Origin: Circinella minor
Lineage: Eukaryota; Mucoromycota; Mucoromycetes; Mucorales; Lichtheimiaceae
Direction of reading: 5' to 3'
DNA: 64,000 nucleotides
NCBI GenBank assembly: GCA_016758965.1
Contig: JAEPRB010000023.1
Span: forward strand, 239,572 to 303,571
Part shown: positions 52,332-64,000 of the stretch, piece after piece
Position numbering within the stretch: position 1 is the first letter of the stretch
Layout of the letters: the number at the start of each line of letters is the position of its first letter
Translations under genes and position numbers: made by a program
The notes under the pieces: model-generated
Databases searched by the model: none
What the model saw: only the letters and a program-made list of their open reading frames with translations
What the model was told of the DNA's origin: nothing

Positions 52332-53609
52332 CTGTGATAATGATATATAGGTATAATGTTAAAATAAGAAAAAATAGTTTATTGTTATCGTATTCGTATT
52401 GTGACTGAGTGGAAAAAAGGAAAAAAAAAAAGGTGAAAGAGAAGAAAGAAGAAGAAAGAGAACAAACAAAGAAGAAAATATTTTTTTTAAGAGCAACACT
52501 TTTTTTTAAAGTTTACAAACAAGTGTTTAATATCGAGATCATAAAGCAGATATAGTTGCCGATCAGACATGTCTTACAATGTAAAAAATATCGGTTAAAA
52601 ATGTTAAAAACCTTTAGTGTAACCCGAAAGACCGGCGAGCACTTCTCCTTTTCCCGGCTTTGAAGTTTGCTACCCCGCAGCGACAAACTTTTTATCTTAT
52701 CAATTTCACTTTGACCTCCTTTTTAATTCCGTTTTAAACAGTTTTAAACATGTTTCAATACCGAGAAGCAAACCTTTTTGTGTTCTTGTTCCCCGAGCCA
52801 TTTAAGGATCTCATTTCATAAAAACGAAAGCTCATATTTTCTAACGAATTATCTACATTCCCATCAAACTTTGACGCCCTATTTTTTTTTCAAACACCAT
52901 TTTTTTTTCCTTTTGCTCCGGGAATAACGGATTAACAAAACAAAAAATTGTTTACTAGTCGTTTATAGAAGTTTTGTTACAATTAAATCTTACAGGTCCC
53001 TAAATCTTATCTTGAAAAATAAAATATAGACATCTAACACTTTTTTTTATGCTTGGGTTAACTTTGGTGTTCATAAAACTGTTTCTTCAGCCTTTTCACT
53101 TTTTCCGTCACCCCGATTTTTTTCTTCTACTCACTCCCCGTAGTTTCGGTTGGCTTAGGACTGAGTTCCGTCATTTTATTTTTCTTATGATTTGAAATCA
53201 TTGGACAGAGATAACAAAAAAATAATAATGTTTTCCTTTATAGTTTTGAATTTAATCTCGTGAGAAACTTCATGTAAACTTTACACACTTATCAACTCAT
53301 TTTTTTTTTGTTTATTAATCGAATTTATCATTTGACTATGATCCGTTAGTAATAAAACTTTAATCAACTCAAAATCATAAAAATTCCCCCGTTTTCACAA
53401 TGACTTTCAGCTGAGAAAGAAAAATGATAATAATAGCTCATATTTACAATTAATATCGACATATTTACACCTTTATATATCTTACTATTCATTTTTTTGC
53501 ATGAGTTATTTATTTTATTTTTTCAATAGAAGAGCGAAAAAAAATCATAGAAAATCATTATTCTGTTCACATGATTATAAAATAAAGCTTGATCTTATTA
53601 AAGTTTTTT
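52332..53609. promoter_or_regulatory. upstream region of the GATA gene and 3' region of SGF73
   Basis: Both flanking genes read leftward, so this 1.3 kb holds the GATA gene promoter and leader next to 52331 and the SGF73 3' end next to 53610. A purine-rich stretch (about 52410-52480) lies directly upstream of the GATA start, and a GC-richer island lies at about 52625-52690. No further gene is supported. Confidence 0.45.
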
Positions 53610-55969
53610 TTATGTGTCACGCATGGTACCATTGGTTGACGCAAACATGGCTCCAGAGTTTATTGATCCTGAAAATCCTATCATCCCTAGCGAAGGCCCG
53701 GTTAAGCCCGTTGTAGGCTGACTAATATGGTTTATCGTTGTAGATGTAGGTGAACTCATCATTGAATGAGAAAAGGCCTGCTGTTGCTGAGAAGAATGTA
53801 AAGGAGAAGGTAAATTGGTATTATTATTATTATTATAGATGGTTGACAAGCTACTGTTACTATCACTGTGAGCCATGGATGCAGATTTGGGTGTAATGGT
53901 ATCAAGTAAAATATCACGTAGTCGATAACATTGCCGTCGTCGCTTTACAAAATAGAAGGGTTTCTCGGCAAGTGGCATTGGACAACTTTGTCTTATGGCA
54001 TTCATCACACTATCCACTTCTTCATCTGAATTTATATGATGTTCATCGTTTGTTGGTGTGTTATCATGTGTATTGGCTGCAGCACTTACAGGAGCAGGTG
54101 ATGCTGTCCTATTTTGCAATTTTTTGGTGCTGGTTTTTGTTGTCTTTGTCATGGTTGTTGCTCCTTTATTGGTGGTTGCATTCGCACCTGCTGCTAGTTG
54201 ATAAAGTGGAACATCATTTAATATGTACGAATTAAATATAACTATAAAGTGTCCACTTTTTTTTTACGTTTTTCCTACATCCCCCACACCGCACACGCTA
54301 TTACACCAATTACAAACAACTAAGCTATTCCAATTGCTCTGAGACTCGAATTACTGTAAGTTTTTAAAACTTACACTGTGGCCGACCAATCGCTTTCTTT
54401 TGATATGCAGATAAAAGAACATCATAAGGTTGTGATCGTCCTGAAACAGCACGTTTTGCACCCATTGAATGACTTTTGCACGTTAATGATCGTGTACATG
54501 GTGTATTGTTAGGTCCTTGAATAACACCACACTGTTTATCTAAATCCAATGGTGCTATTATTACAAATATTAGAAGGTCTTTTTTATCCGCTCAGGTTTC
54601 CTCGCATATGTATGAGTGAGAAAGAACGTTTCAGTTTACCTTTTTGTTTGGGGGTAGATTTTGCTTTTTGCTTTTCTTTCTTTATCTTTTTCTTCTCAGT
54701 TTTTTCGTTTGTTGATGGGGGGCATTTTGCAGGTACTGATGTGGAATCCGATGCTTCTGTAACATTGCTATTAGTATCATTAACTAGATCCAACAAAAAT
54801 TGAATTTCAAAAAATTATATATAAAGCATCATCTAACATGTACTACCTTCAATTGTGTCACCACCAGCACCGCCTCCATTAGTACCACTGGCACCACTAC
54901 TATTTCCACCTTTCTTATCAGTTTGTTTCTTCTTTTTGTTGGATGATGATTCACTTTGTCGTTTTAATGCAATTGGATTGTCATCGTCGTCATCATCATC
55001 GTCAGAAAATATACTTTTCATTTTTGATTTATTGTTAGATGATGATGACGATCCTTCCATCTGTGTTAATGCTCTGGGTTTCTTTTTCCCTTTGCCACAT
55101 GTTTCTATGTGGATATATACACGACCATGAGTTAGCTTTAATTGATAGATAATAAAACCGAGTTCTTATTCTCTGAAAAAAAAATACCACAGTGTAATTT
55201 ACCTGAGTGTGCCCGAAAACTATTCGCAAGTATAGGTCGCTGACATGTTTTACATTTAACAATAATAACATCCTCTTCCATTGTATTTGTCCCAAATGTT
55301 TTCCGTTCACTGACGTCAAATCTTGTTACTGTAGGAGATAATTCACCATCGGATAGACTATCATCGGCCTCATCAAAAGAATCAATAATATCATGCATTT
55401 TTTTCCAGGATGATGAGGATGATGAATTGTTATTATTGTTATTGTTATTGTTATGGATATCTGAAGGGTATTTGCGCTTTAAAAGTCCACTTTCTGAATT
55501 ATAAGGTAACCGATTCCAACTTGAGTCTTCTTGAAATACAGAAAGTGTGCTAGGTGTTACGTGTTTTGACCAATCGAATGTGCTTCCGTCCGGTGCTGTA
55601 ATAAGCGGTTTTGCCAAGGAATTGATGTCTATTACGAAAAAAAAAAGACATATACTTGATATTATTATCATTTGTCTCTTTTTATATCTTTTCTCTCTTA
55701 CCTGTTTGTAACCTTTCGATTTCTGTTCCTTTTTTACTCAAGATATTTTGTTGTTCTTCTGTCAAGTAATCTAATTATTAAACCAATACAAGGTTGCGAA
55801 TTAATGTTTAATCATTACTATTATTATCAACCCCCCTTGGAATAAATATACATTGACATCAAGACTACTTTCAATCTCTCACTCTCGCTCTTCTTTTTAG
55901 ATCCCATTTCGTTATCTCTATTTTAACGATTGGTTCACCTTGTTTTTTACTTGGCCCGTTGGCCGACAT
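53610..55969 (-). CDS. SGF73: SAGA complex subunit SGF73/ataxin-7 (SCA7 domain)
   Basis: Seven exons: 55969-55939, 55770-55702, 55628-55203, 55104-54847, 54783-54640, 54554-54375 and 54193-53610, all in phase, 563 residues. The N-terminus ([17 protein letters not shown]) has a short helix of the kind that threads into the deubiquitinase module. Residues 159-178 are a small zinc finger: C159, C162, H174 and C178, split by intron 3. The SCA7 domain, about 313-365, has C318, C329, C335 and H338 in [13 protein letters not shown] and [14 protein letters not shown]. Between them is a long Lys/Ser/Asp-rich linker, and the tail is Ser/Thr/Gln-rich. In yeast and animals this protein anchors the histone H2B deubiquitinase module to SAGA. 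Domain order and length fit well. The tail is less conserved, and its exact function here is inferred. Confidence 0.9.
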
Positions 55970-56503
55970 GATCTTTAAAAAATGAACTGTAACGTAATTT
56001 GATAAAAAAAAAGTAGTTCTTGCGCAGCGATTAAGAATAATAATATAAAAAAGCTGCTACAACAAGATTGTTTTCTTTTTTTTTTCTTTTGAATGCAACT
56101 TCTTTATATACCCACACAAAAAGTATATTTTTATCTTTTTTTTTAAAAAAAGAAAATGTCTATAATATAAGAGAGTAAGACTTTAGTATTGCCTATCTTT
56201 TTAACTAGCACAGACCAGCTTTTACGCCTTATTACCAACCCTTTGGGAGAGTGAAAACGACTTTTGTTGTAACCAAACCGACAGAAAGGGCACAATCACA
56301 TAATATAGGAAATCAATTTCACCGACTGACGAATCAGATGCCAGTATATATGCCCCTATAATGATGGTAGGTGGTACAATGTATTTGTTCTCTCTCCTTT
56401 TAGTTGAGTTCAGATGATTCTTTCTTTTATTTAGGATAGCAAAATAATTCTTTTTTTTTCAACTAGCTAGTTGTTCCATATGTAATATACATTATATATA
56501 ACC
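55970..56503. promoter_or_regulatory. upstream region of SGF73 and 3' region of the acyl-CoA synthetase
   Basis: 533 bases between two leftward genes. T-rich with no further gene; a hairpin-like T8/A6 pair lies near 56137-56154. Confidence 0.45.
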
Positions 56504-59179
56504 TCAATTGATATTTTTTTTGTATGACTTCCAAAGTTTATTGCGTACCAAATGTTTTTGTATTTTACCTGGATATATTTTACATGCGTTAGTCACCTTA
56601 TTATTCATTAGATATATATGATAAGCATTATTATTGTAGTTTTATTATTGGGTCAAAACAGAAAGCGATATTTACCAGTACTACATAGAGAAAATGATAT
56701 ATATAAGTTAATAGTCTAGCTTATTAGTATACATCATTATTATATATATCTACATTACCTAGTCTTTGGGAAATTTTCGACGAAAAATACTTTTGAAGGG
56801 CACTTATAGCCAGCCAAGTTCTTGCGACAATGGGCAATTACTTCATCTTCTTTGATTGTTTGGCCTTGGCGAATGACAATATAAGCATAGGGCCGTTCTC
56901 CCCATTGTTTATCTGGACACCCTACAACGCAACTAAACATGATATCATCTTCTTTATTTAATACTTAAAAACTTTTTTTTTCCTTTCTTTACTTCTTATT
57001 TGTAAATTACCATTCAGAAACCTGTTTTAACTCCACAATAACTTTTTCTATTTCAATTGAGCAGATATTCTCACCACCAGAAATAATAATATCTTTGGCA
57101 CGATCAACAATCTCGATAGCCCCATCTGGATGACGGACACCCAAGTCACCAGTCCAGAAAACACCTCCTCGAAATGCTTTTGCATTTGCCTCAGGATCCT
57201 TATAGTACCCAAGCATGGTTAAATTGCCATGGCAACAAATTTCTCCAATATGTTGTCCATCTGGTATAACATCCTGACCAGTCTTTTGATCGAGTACAAG
57301 GACTTCATCTTGATTTATTACACTATATCCTTGTCGAGACATAAGTACGTCGTGCTGTTCGCTTGGATAGTGTGAGCGAGCTCCATTATCATATGTGTGT
57401 ACTGAAGGACCATATGTCTCTATTTATTTTATCAATTGTTATGTAGAGTAAAATAAAAGTAAGCATAATAATTTATAGTAGAGGACTAATTATAATAAGT
57501 AAACTATTGCCGGACAACAAAACCTGTTAAGCCATATGCATGTATGGGGTATATGTTTAATGCATTAAGATTACGAAGAATTTTGGGTGCTACAGGAGAG
57601 GCACCAGTAATTGAATGTACAGTACGGTCAAGACAAACAGCATCTTTATGGTTGCATAATTCATTCTGGACGGTTGCAGCAGCACCTATGCATTACGTAT
57701 TTTAAGCACTGTTGAAACGCACATAATTCAAATTTTTATTTCCAAAAAATACTATTATATTTATCATTGCGTAGTACGTACCGTAATGGGTAATACCATT
57801 CTCTTTTAACATTTTCCATATCAAGCCATATTCAACTTTATTTAGCATGACTTGGGTACCTTTGTTGTTGTTGGTTTCAAAAAAACGGAGTAAGTACGTA
57901 ATTGATTAGAAAATGAAATAAAAGAATTATTAGTTATGTGATGTGTTACTGTACATGCATATGATAATTCTTTTGATACCTACCTCCCATAACAACAATA
58001 GCCCACGGAAAACTCCAACCATTACAATGAAACATAGGTGCCATCCACAGATATTTAGTATCATGTGTAACTTTCCCATGAATACACATACTAAGTGTCA
58101 TCAAATAACATCCACGATAAGAAACCTGAAAGTTAAAATCAAAGAGACATAAAAGAAAAAATTGTTAAATAAGTTTAAATTTTTTTTAGGTACCAGCTCC
58201 TAATATTTAACCCAAAATTAACTGCCATACTTGAACACCCTTTGGTCTGCCTAATTATTAAAATTCTCATGTTCACCGAGTATCAAAAACAAAATAAATG
58301 TTAATTATGGTTTTCATCCACGCGTTGTCAGTTCACAATGTTTTTTTTTTGTCTCAAAAATTTGTTGCAGCAAAATAAATGGAATAACTTACCTGTGGAT
58401 CCAGATGTGTAGTTAATGGATAAAAGAGCATTTTCATCTGTCGTTAGAGGTAAATCGTTCCATTGATATCGAACTTCTGTTTTTTGCACCAAATCTTCGT
58501 ATTGACAGCAACAAGCAACATTATTACTAGTAGGACTGAAGCAATAATCATTCACATGAATTAATTTAACAATTTCTTTTACACTCGAAGATACACGGGG
58601 TAAAATTTCGTCTTGTACAATGAGCACTGTTGCTCCAGAATGTTTAATCACATATTCAATTTCGGGCGGTGCTAATCGTGTGTTGAGTGGGACAAGAACA
58701 CATCCTACACTTGGAATGGCGTACATTGCTTCCAGAGATGCAGGGATGTTTTGGCACAAAATGGCAATACGGTCACCAGGGCGAACATGGAAATTATAAA
58801 GTAACGAGTTTGCAAGTCGTAAAATACGATCCGCCAAGGTTTGATAGTCATATTCTCTATCGCCATAAATAACTGCTATTTTTTTACTATACAACATGGC
58901 ACTTCTCAATAAGAATCGAACTGGATCAAGGGGTGTGTGGCATGGATCTTGTTGGGGGTTACGATGTATTCGATCTAATAAAAATAAAGGTTCATCTCAG
59001 TTTTTTTCTTTAGTTTATCTTTTTTTTTTCATTTAAAAAAATCAACAAAGACCACAGTAGTATAAACAAAGTTAACTTTTACATTTTTCATGAGTAGGAG
59101 TGATTTCTAACATTGATAAATGACGAGAGATAGCTTGTACTCTTGCTTCTGCTGTTGCTGACTTCGAGTTTTTCGTCAT
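56504..59179 (-). CDS. AMP-forming acyl-CoA synthetase (acyl-activating enzyme)
   Basis: Ten exons: 59179-59083, 58974-58393, 58250-58231, 58125-57984, 57859-57782, 57685-57524, 57419-57011, 56932-56759, 56680-56676 and 56568-56504. They close in phase to 577 residues. The core motifs are present: A3 YTSGSTGRPKGV (residues about 221-232, split by introns), A5 YGLTETYG, A7 FWTGDLG, A8 VDRAKDIIISGGENI, and A10 PKTSTGKIQK with the catalytic Lys at 558. Exon 9 is a 5-nt microexon (TACTG) that supplies the Ser-Thr-Gly codons of A10. Without it the frame stops just after PKT. Exon 3 is only 20 nt. The enzyme joins a carboxylic acid to CoA via an acyl-adenylate. The substrate looks medium-chain or aromatic by resemblance to plant AAE-type and fungal AMP-ligase proteins, which is not certain. 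No clear peroxisomal tail (it ends KKNIN). Confidence 0.87.
56676..56680 (-). other. 5-nt coding microexon of the acyl-CoA synthetase
   Basis: TACTG on the minus strand is preceded by ATGTAG (acceptor) and followed by GTAAATATCG (donor). It joins AG from exon 8 and GT from exon 10 to give AGT-ACT-GGT, Ser-Thr-Gly, exactly what the A10 motif of AMP-forming enzymes needs before the catalytic Lys. Confidence 0.8.
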
Positions 59180-61003
59180 ATCGTTCAAAAGATGGTGGAA
59201 GTTTAAAGTTGAAGAAAAAATCAGAAAAAAGGAGCATTTGTTATTTTATTTTTGCAAAGTTCCCTTTTAATTATTCACTTCGGCCATATCACGGGATTTT
59301 TGCTTATGCATAATTGTTTACGTATGGCGGAAAAAAAATCATTTCGAACGTTTGTATGTAATAGGCGTGTCGGGTTTTGTTTGTGTGATGTATTATGGAT
59401 TATACTTATATTCATTTTCAAGGTACTATAGATAAAAAATGAAGTTTCAAGGATCCTAAAGCTTTTAGTTCGTGGAAACCATTTACAGGCTCTTTTTTTC
59501 GTTTTATCTACAACAGAACGTATTTATATATATATATATATGGTGCATAAACCGACTTTTTATATATAACTAGTTGGTTGTTTGTTACTCATGTGTACAT
59601 TCAAACCCCCTCATTGCCCAAATTATGACCAATATCAATAGTTTATATTAATAATTAATAAAGAGGAAAAGAAGGCAAATGTCAGTACAAATATGAACCG
59701 TACAGACTATAGTTATTAACATCTCGAAATATTTAAGCATAATAAAGGAAAGCAAATAACAAAGCACCACTTTTATTATGCTATATATCAATTTTGAGAG
59801 AATGATTAATGTTCATATTCGCAGTAATAAAATAACTAGTGTAATTATTTAAGTTGTGGTAGAGTTTTCAACTATTAATATGTACATACGTAGTGCGTAC
59901 ATAAATATTAGCCATTCTGATTCAATATGATATATTACACAAGAAAGAATACATAAAATTATATATACATGTATATATGGTTCAAACAGTATTAAAAACT
60001 TAGTGCGTACTGCATAATTGAATTTTTTTACTGATATTCTATGGATTGTTCTATGTTCTTTTAGACATCATGCTATAAAGAAAACATATTTTTTACACTC
60101 AGTGATATCCCATCTTATTTACATGAAGTATATACGTAATTGACTGAACAAATAAAATTAACAATATTTGTGATAAATAAAAAATAATAGTACTTTCTAT
60201 AACGAAATAAAAAAGTATTTGTAATCTTTTAATGTTCTTCTATAGGTTGTCCTAACAAATGGATATACAGTACTAAGTCAAAAAATTGATATTCACACTT
60301 GAAATACATTTAGAACATGGTATTTTGGTTGCTGTTAAGTAACGTGTTATGATAACTGCTTCTATATTATACGATTTTACTCTTCAATTATACTCGATAA
60401 GGTTATTGCAGATATTATCTAAACCGCGGAAAATGTCAATTAATTTATTAGTTTATTGAGCCAGTTCTTGTTAATAAATATACTCTTCTTTACTCTTCTG
60501 TTTTTATTTTTTGTATGTACTGAAGCGTTCAATGTGGGATTGAAGTACTTTGTATTAGAGATATAAAATAATGAAGAAATAATATCCTATGTAGTTGTAT
60601 TTGGATAGTAAATTGTGTAAAATAGAATAGGAATTTGGAATGTGGGAGTTCTTATATTCGGGAAAACTACGTCTGAATCCACAAAAAGAAATCTTAAATT
60701 GAAATAAGTTTACGAGATTTTATGCTCAAAGAAAATTATTGTCAGAATAATTATTAAATTGTTAAAAGACTGCGTAAGTTTTTAAAAGGTAAAGATAGAA
60801 CTAAAAAAAATTATTTGAAATTAAGTAGGGATAATTATACTATCTGCGATGACGCAAATGTGTCGTTACTTCAACAGAAATGTGTCACAGCTTCGACGTA
60901 AATGTACCATTAATTTGACCCAAATGTGCCATTGAGATAACATAATTTGATTGATTGTGATACTATAATGATTATAATGGTAATACAAGTACGTACGTAT
61001 TAA

Positions 61004-61043
<40 letters not shown>

Positions 61044-62700
61044 GTAATGTTGTTGGTATAAAGATGTTTTTGATTTTTATAGGTTATAGTATAATTAAAG
61101 TTATAATGACAACAATGACTTGAATTATGAAACAGAGGAATTCGCTATCATCAAGGTACAAAATCTCCAGTTAAAATTATGCTTTTATTTATCTTTTATT
61201 TACCAGTTTACTTTTTTTGCTTTATTGGAAATTTAGCCAAATAGGGCTGGTATACCTTATATACTTTTTTTTTCATCCTGGCACGTAATACGTAGTTGTG
61301 ACCTCATAAAACTTCTTTAATACTAGTAAATTAATGACTCTTGATGGATTTTTTTATGGCTTCATATACTCTGTATGACTTATCCATCCGTTCTTGCTGT
61401 AAGTATTGTAAAATAACACATAATTATAGAAAATATTGTATAATTTGACTGTTCATAATAAAGGCGCTGAAAAACATATATTACATATGTATATTCTGTA
61501 AAAAATTTACTTTTTCACCCTCGATCATATTTCCAGTCGATATAAACATGGTTGTAATAGACCAATTTAGGTCGATAATAATTCTCTTTTATAAAAGAGG
61601 ATTTTAAATTACTAATGATGTTACAAACCTCAGATGCTTCTCATAGGCATACTTTTTTAAAGCCATGATTCAAGTCGATGTGAACTACGTACTCGTTTTG
61701 TTTTTGTTGATGGTGTCTTTTTATACTGCATCAGAGTTTAATCTGTTTGTTTGTTCTGGTTAAATATGAAAAGAAAGTATGTAGAGTATTGTTATAATAT
61801 TACAACAAAAGTCAAAAGAATATCTCATTGACAGAGACGATGTCATTCAAGTTCCTTTAATAACATTCTGCCAGTAGATTATTTTGTAGAAAGTGCTTTA
61901 CGCTCAATATTGATGCTGTTGTTAAGTTGCTGTTACTTCTTTGAGCGACGCCAAAATACTAACCTTCAGTGGATCTCCCTCAAATTTCTGTTTTACAAGT
62001 AACAACTGCAAATTTACGAGCTCTATCAAAAGCTGGTGTGTACTACAGGCCCTGATCGTCTATTTTTCATAAGCAACAACGAATAGTCTTTGGTTTCAGA
62101 GCTTGCGCCATGTCAATATGATTGAAACTCCATTGTCACTAATGTTACTAAAAAAATAGCAGTACGTAAATATGTATTATCATGCTACATTGATATTGAA
62201 TAGAGACACTATTGGTGATTCTAACGGTTGTGTGGTGCTAATAGATCTGAGCAGTAATTACTAATATATATAGTCAGAGTCAGTATAATAACGTGTTTTT
62301 ATTATCACCAAAAAGTTAATCATTCTACGTATAAAATAGAAAGGAGCTTTTCAGGTATAGCACGATGATCTCAATCTGCCCCGATCCTGAAACTATTTCC
62401 TATAATAATCTTGAAATCCACTCCCGTGGGTAGGATTCGTGGTACATGTGAACCCCCTATTCTTATTCCCCAAATCTATAAAGTCTAATTTGCTATGGGA
62501 ACACAGAAAGAAGGGCTTAACGAATCAAAATCTTCAATGTTGCGATAGCTCAAAAATGGATTAACAAACAAATAAGCAAAAGATTGATTTAAACAAGTGG
62601 AAACCAAGAAATAAACGAATTGACTACTTGTTGCTTTATTTTGCTAAAAAAACGATATAAGAGAATTACAATCGATATCGCGACGACGGCATGTTCTAAT
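59180..62700. other. AT-rich intergenic region
   Basis: No gene is recognised. Contains an (ATA)n tract at about 61004-61042 and the 22-bp repeat listed separately. The first few hundred bases include the upstream region of the acyl-CoA synthetase gene. Confidence 0.5.
60851..60938. repeat. 22-bp minisatellite, four imperfect copies
   Basis: Four consecutive 22-base units share an AAATGTG core at the same offset: 60851-60872, 60873-60894, 60895-60916 and 60917-60938. Units differ at several positions, so the array is old. Confidence 0.65.
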
Positions 62701-63926
62701 GTAGCATTTCCGAGCCCATATGTTTTGGCGTAATTTCTCTTTTGTTTAAAACTATTATTAGCATATTACAATACCCATATTATTGGTTTTCTTTCTAATA
62801 ATTCGTCTGCGAATCTTAAGGAGAATTTCCAGTGTTTTACTTTTTCATACTATTGATCGTCACTTTCCATATGCCAAGAGAAATCCTGCAGTTGATGAGT
62901 ATTTATTAATTAGTATTATAAAGCATTTGTATGCAGTGACTGCCCGTACTGTCCATCAATTTTACAGCGATATAATTGATGCGATGAGTTTTTCATCATC
63001 AATAATAAATCTTTTCATATACGTGTATAATCAAAGGAGTTATAAGTGTGAAAATATTAGTGTTACCATCGTTATTAGCAAACAAGATTTTCTTTTTCAG
63101 CTAATGCATCAATAAGTGATACAAAAAGATACGTAAATCTTTAACGACTTGTTTTTTTAATTGTAGTGAGCATAGACTTTTAAATGTTAGACTCTCCTTT
63201 AATGATGCTGTAATTTAATTATTCTGCTCCGTTAAACTTATTTTTATTCCCCCCCCCCAATAACCACATTCAAAAGAACGAAAAAAAAGGGCTATTCCCA
63301 TATAGAATATCGGTTAGTAGGTATACTGAGCCTCATAACATTTAAGACACACTGATTATATGATATTTCAAATCAGATTATGTATAAAAACATATACTTT
63401 TTCGTACAGAAGAAAAAAAGAAAAGCAAAAGTCTATACTAGAACAAGACAAAACTTGCTTTAGTTGTTAGTATATTTCATAGGAATACAGTGTTAAATTC
63501 GACATCAATATAAAGAAACAATAAGATTCTATTTAGGCAATTTTTTAAAGTATGTTGATGTCTCCATAAAGATCAGCAAAAACATATACCATATTTATAT
63601 AATAATAATAATAATTTAGTGATAATATAAACAAACAGTTGTAGAGAACGATATATGAATGCTCATCTTTAACATTAAAAACTTTGCATTTCTTTCTGTA
63701 GTACAAGTATTACAATGATTATTGTTATATATACATATATACACACACATATATATATAAAAGAGAAAAAACTATTCGTAATTGACATCAAAGTTAAAGA
63801 AAACGAAACACTTTATGTACTTATAAACTTTATTTTTTTTTGTAGCACAAGAAACCAAAAATACATTATGAGAAAACCTTTCATATTTACCCAGGACTCC
63901 CACAAAAAAAAAAGATTGGCCCCAAC

Positions 63927-64000
<74 letters not shown>
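62701..64000. other. AT-rich terminal region ending in an A homopolymer
   Basis: No supported gene; the open frame at 62783-63115 has no recognisable domain. From about 63930 to 64000 the sequence is almost only A, broken by a single C near 63966. This may be a true A tract or an assembly or contig-edge artefact. Confidence 0.5.

Noticed and set aside
53972..54235. Plus-strand open frame opposite SGF73
   Set aside because: Antisense shadow of SGF73 exon 7.
62783..63115. 110-codon open frame near the right end
   Set aside because: No domain, no neighbouring exons, and no codon pattern distinct from background; chance in AT-rich DNA.

Overview
The window is a piece of strongly AT-rich eukaryotic nuclear DNA, most likely from an early-diverging fungus of the Mucoromycota (Mucorales or relatives). 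The reasons are short GT-AG introns with GTAAGT-type donors, AT-rich low-complexity intergenic DNA, fungal orthologs (ATM1, YME1, LEU5, SGF73, an HP1-type chromatin protein, a UPF0658-like membrane protein), and gene-family and transposon remnants that look mucoromycotan. No tRNA, rRNA, CRISPR array or bacterial-type operon was seen. Exon models were built by hand from splice signals and reading phase. Ten of the eleven protein-coding models close in phase over their whole length; the first exon of YME1 is the least certain part.

Layout. 1-6.4 kb: a small SANT/Myb-like gene (1038-1823, +), a small terminal-inverted-repeat element (3960-4148), and a six-exon RraA/HMG-aldolase-like gene (5066-6424, -). 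6.4-11.6 kb: no gene recognised. 11.6-23.4 kb: an accessory island of decayed genes and transposons. It holds a broken multi-exon family with a PD-(D/E)XK-like ending, three small pogo-type elements (one lodged inside a former exon), a GC-rich insertion, a decayed MULE-like transposase joined to a USP-like cysteine-peptidase domain, a truncated LTR-retrotransposon gag, and a second broken mucoromycotan gene family.

25.2-40.6 kb is the gene-dense core: UPF0658-like membrane protein (-), HP1-like chromodomain protein (-), double-hotdog acyl-CoA thioesterase (-), LEU5-type mitochondrial carrier (+), ATM1 (+) and YME1 (+). The last three are adjacent, co-oriented mitochondrial inner-membrane genes. 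Together they cover CoA import, export for cytosolic Fe-S assembly, and inner-membrane protein quality control. 40.6-51 kb is a second transposon-rich stretch. It has a 1,024-bp element with long inverted repeats and a perfect 8-bp target duplication, a second diverged MULE/peptidase relic, and a fourth pogo-type element.

51-59.2 kb carries three minus-strand genes: a GATA zinc-finger regulator, the SAGA subunit SGF73/ataxin-7, and a ten-exon AMP-forming acyl-CoA synthetase. The last has a 5-nt microexon inside its catalytic A10 motif. 59.2-64 kb is AT-rich and non-coding as far as I can see, and ends in a long A homopolymer that may mark a contig edge.
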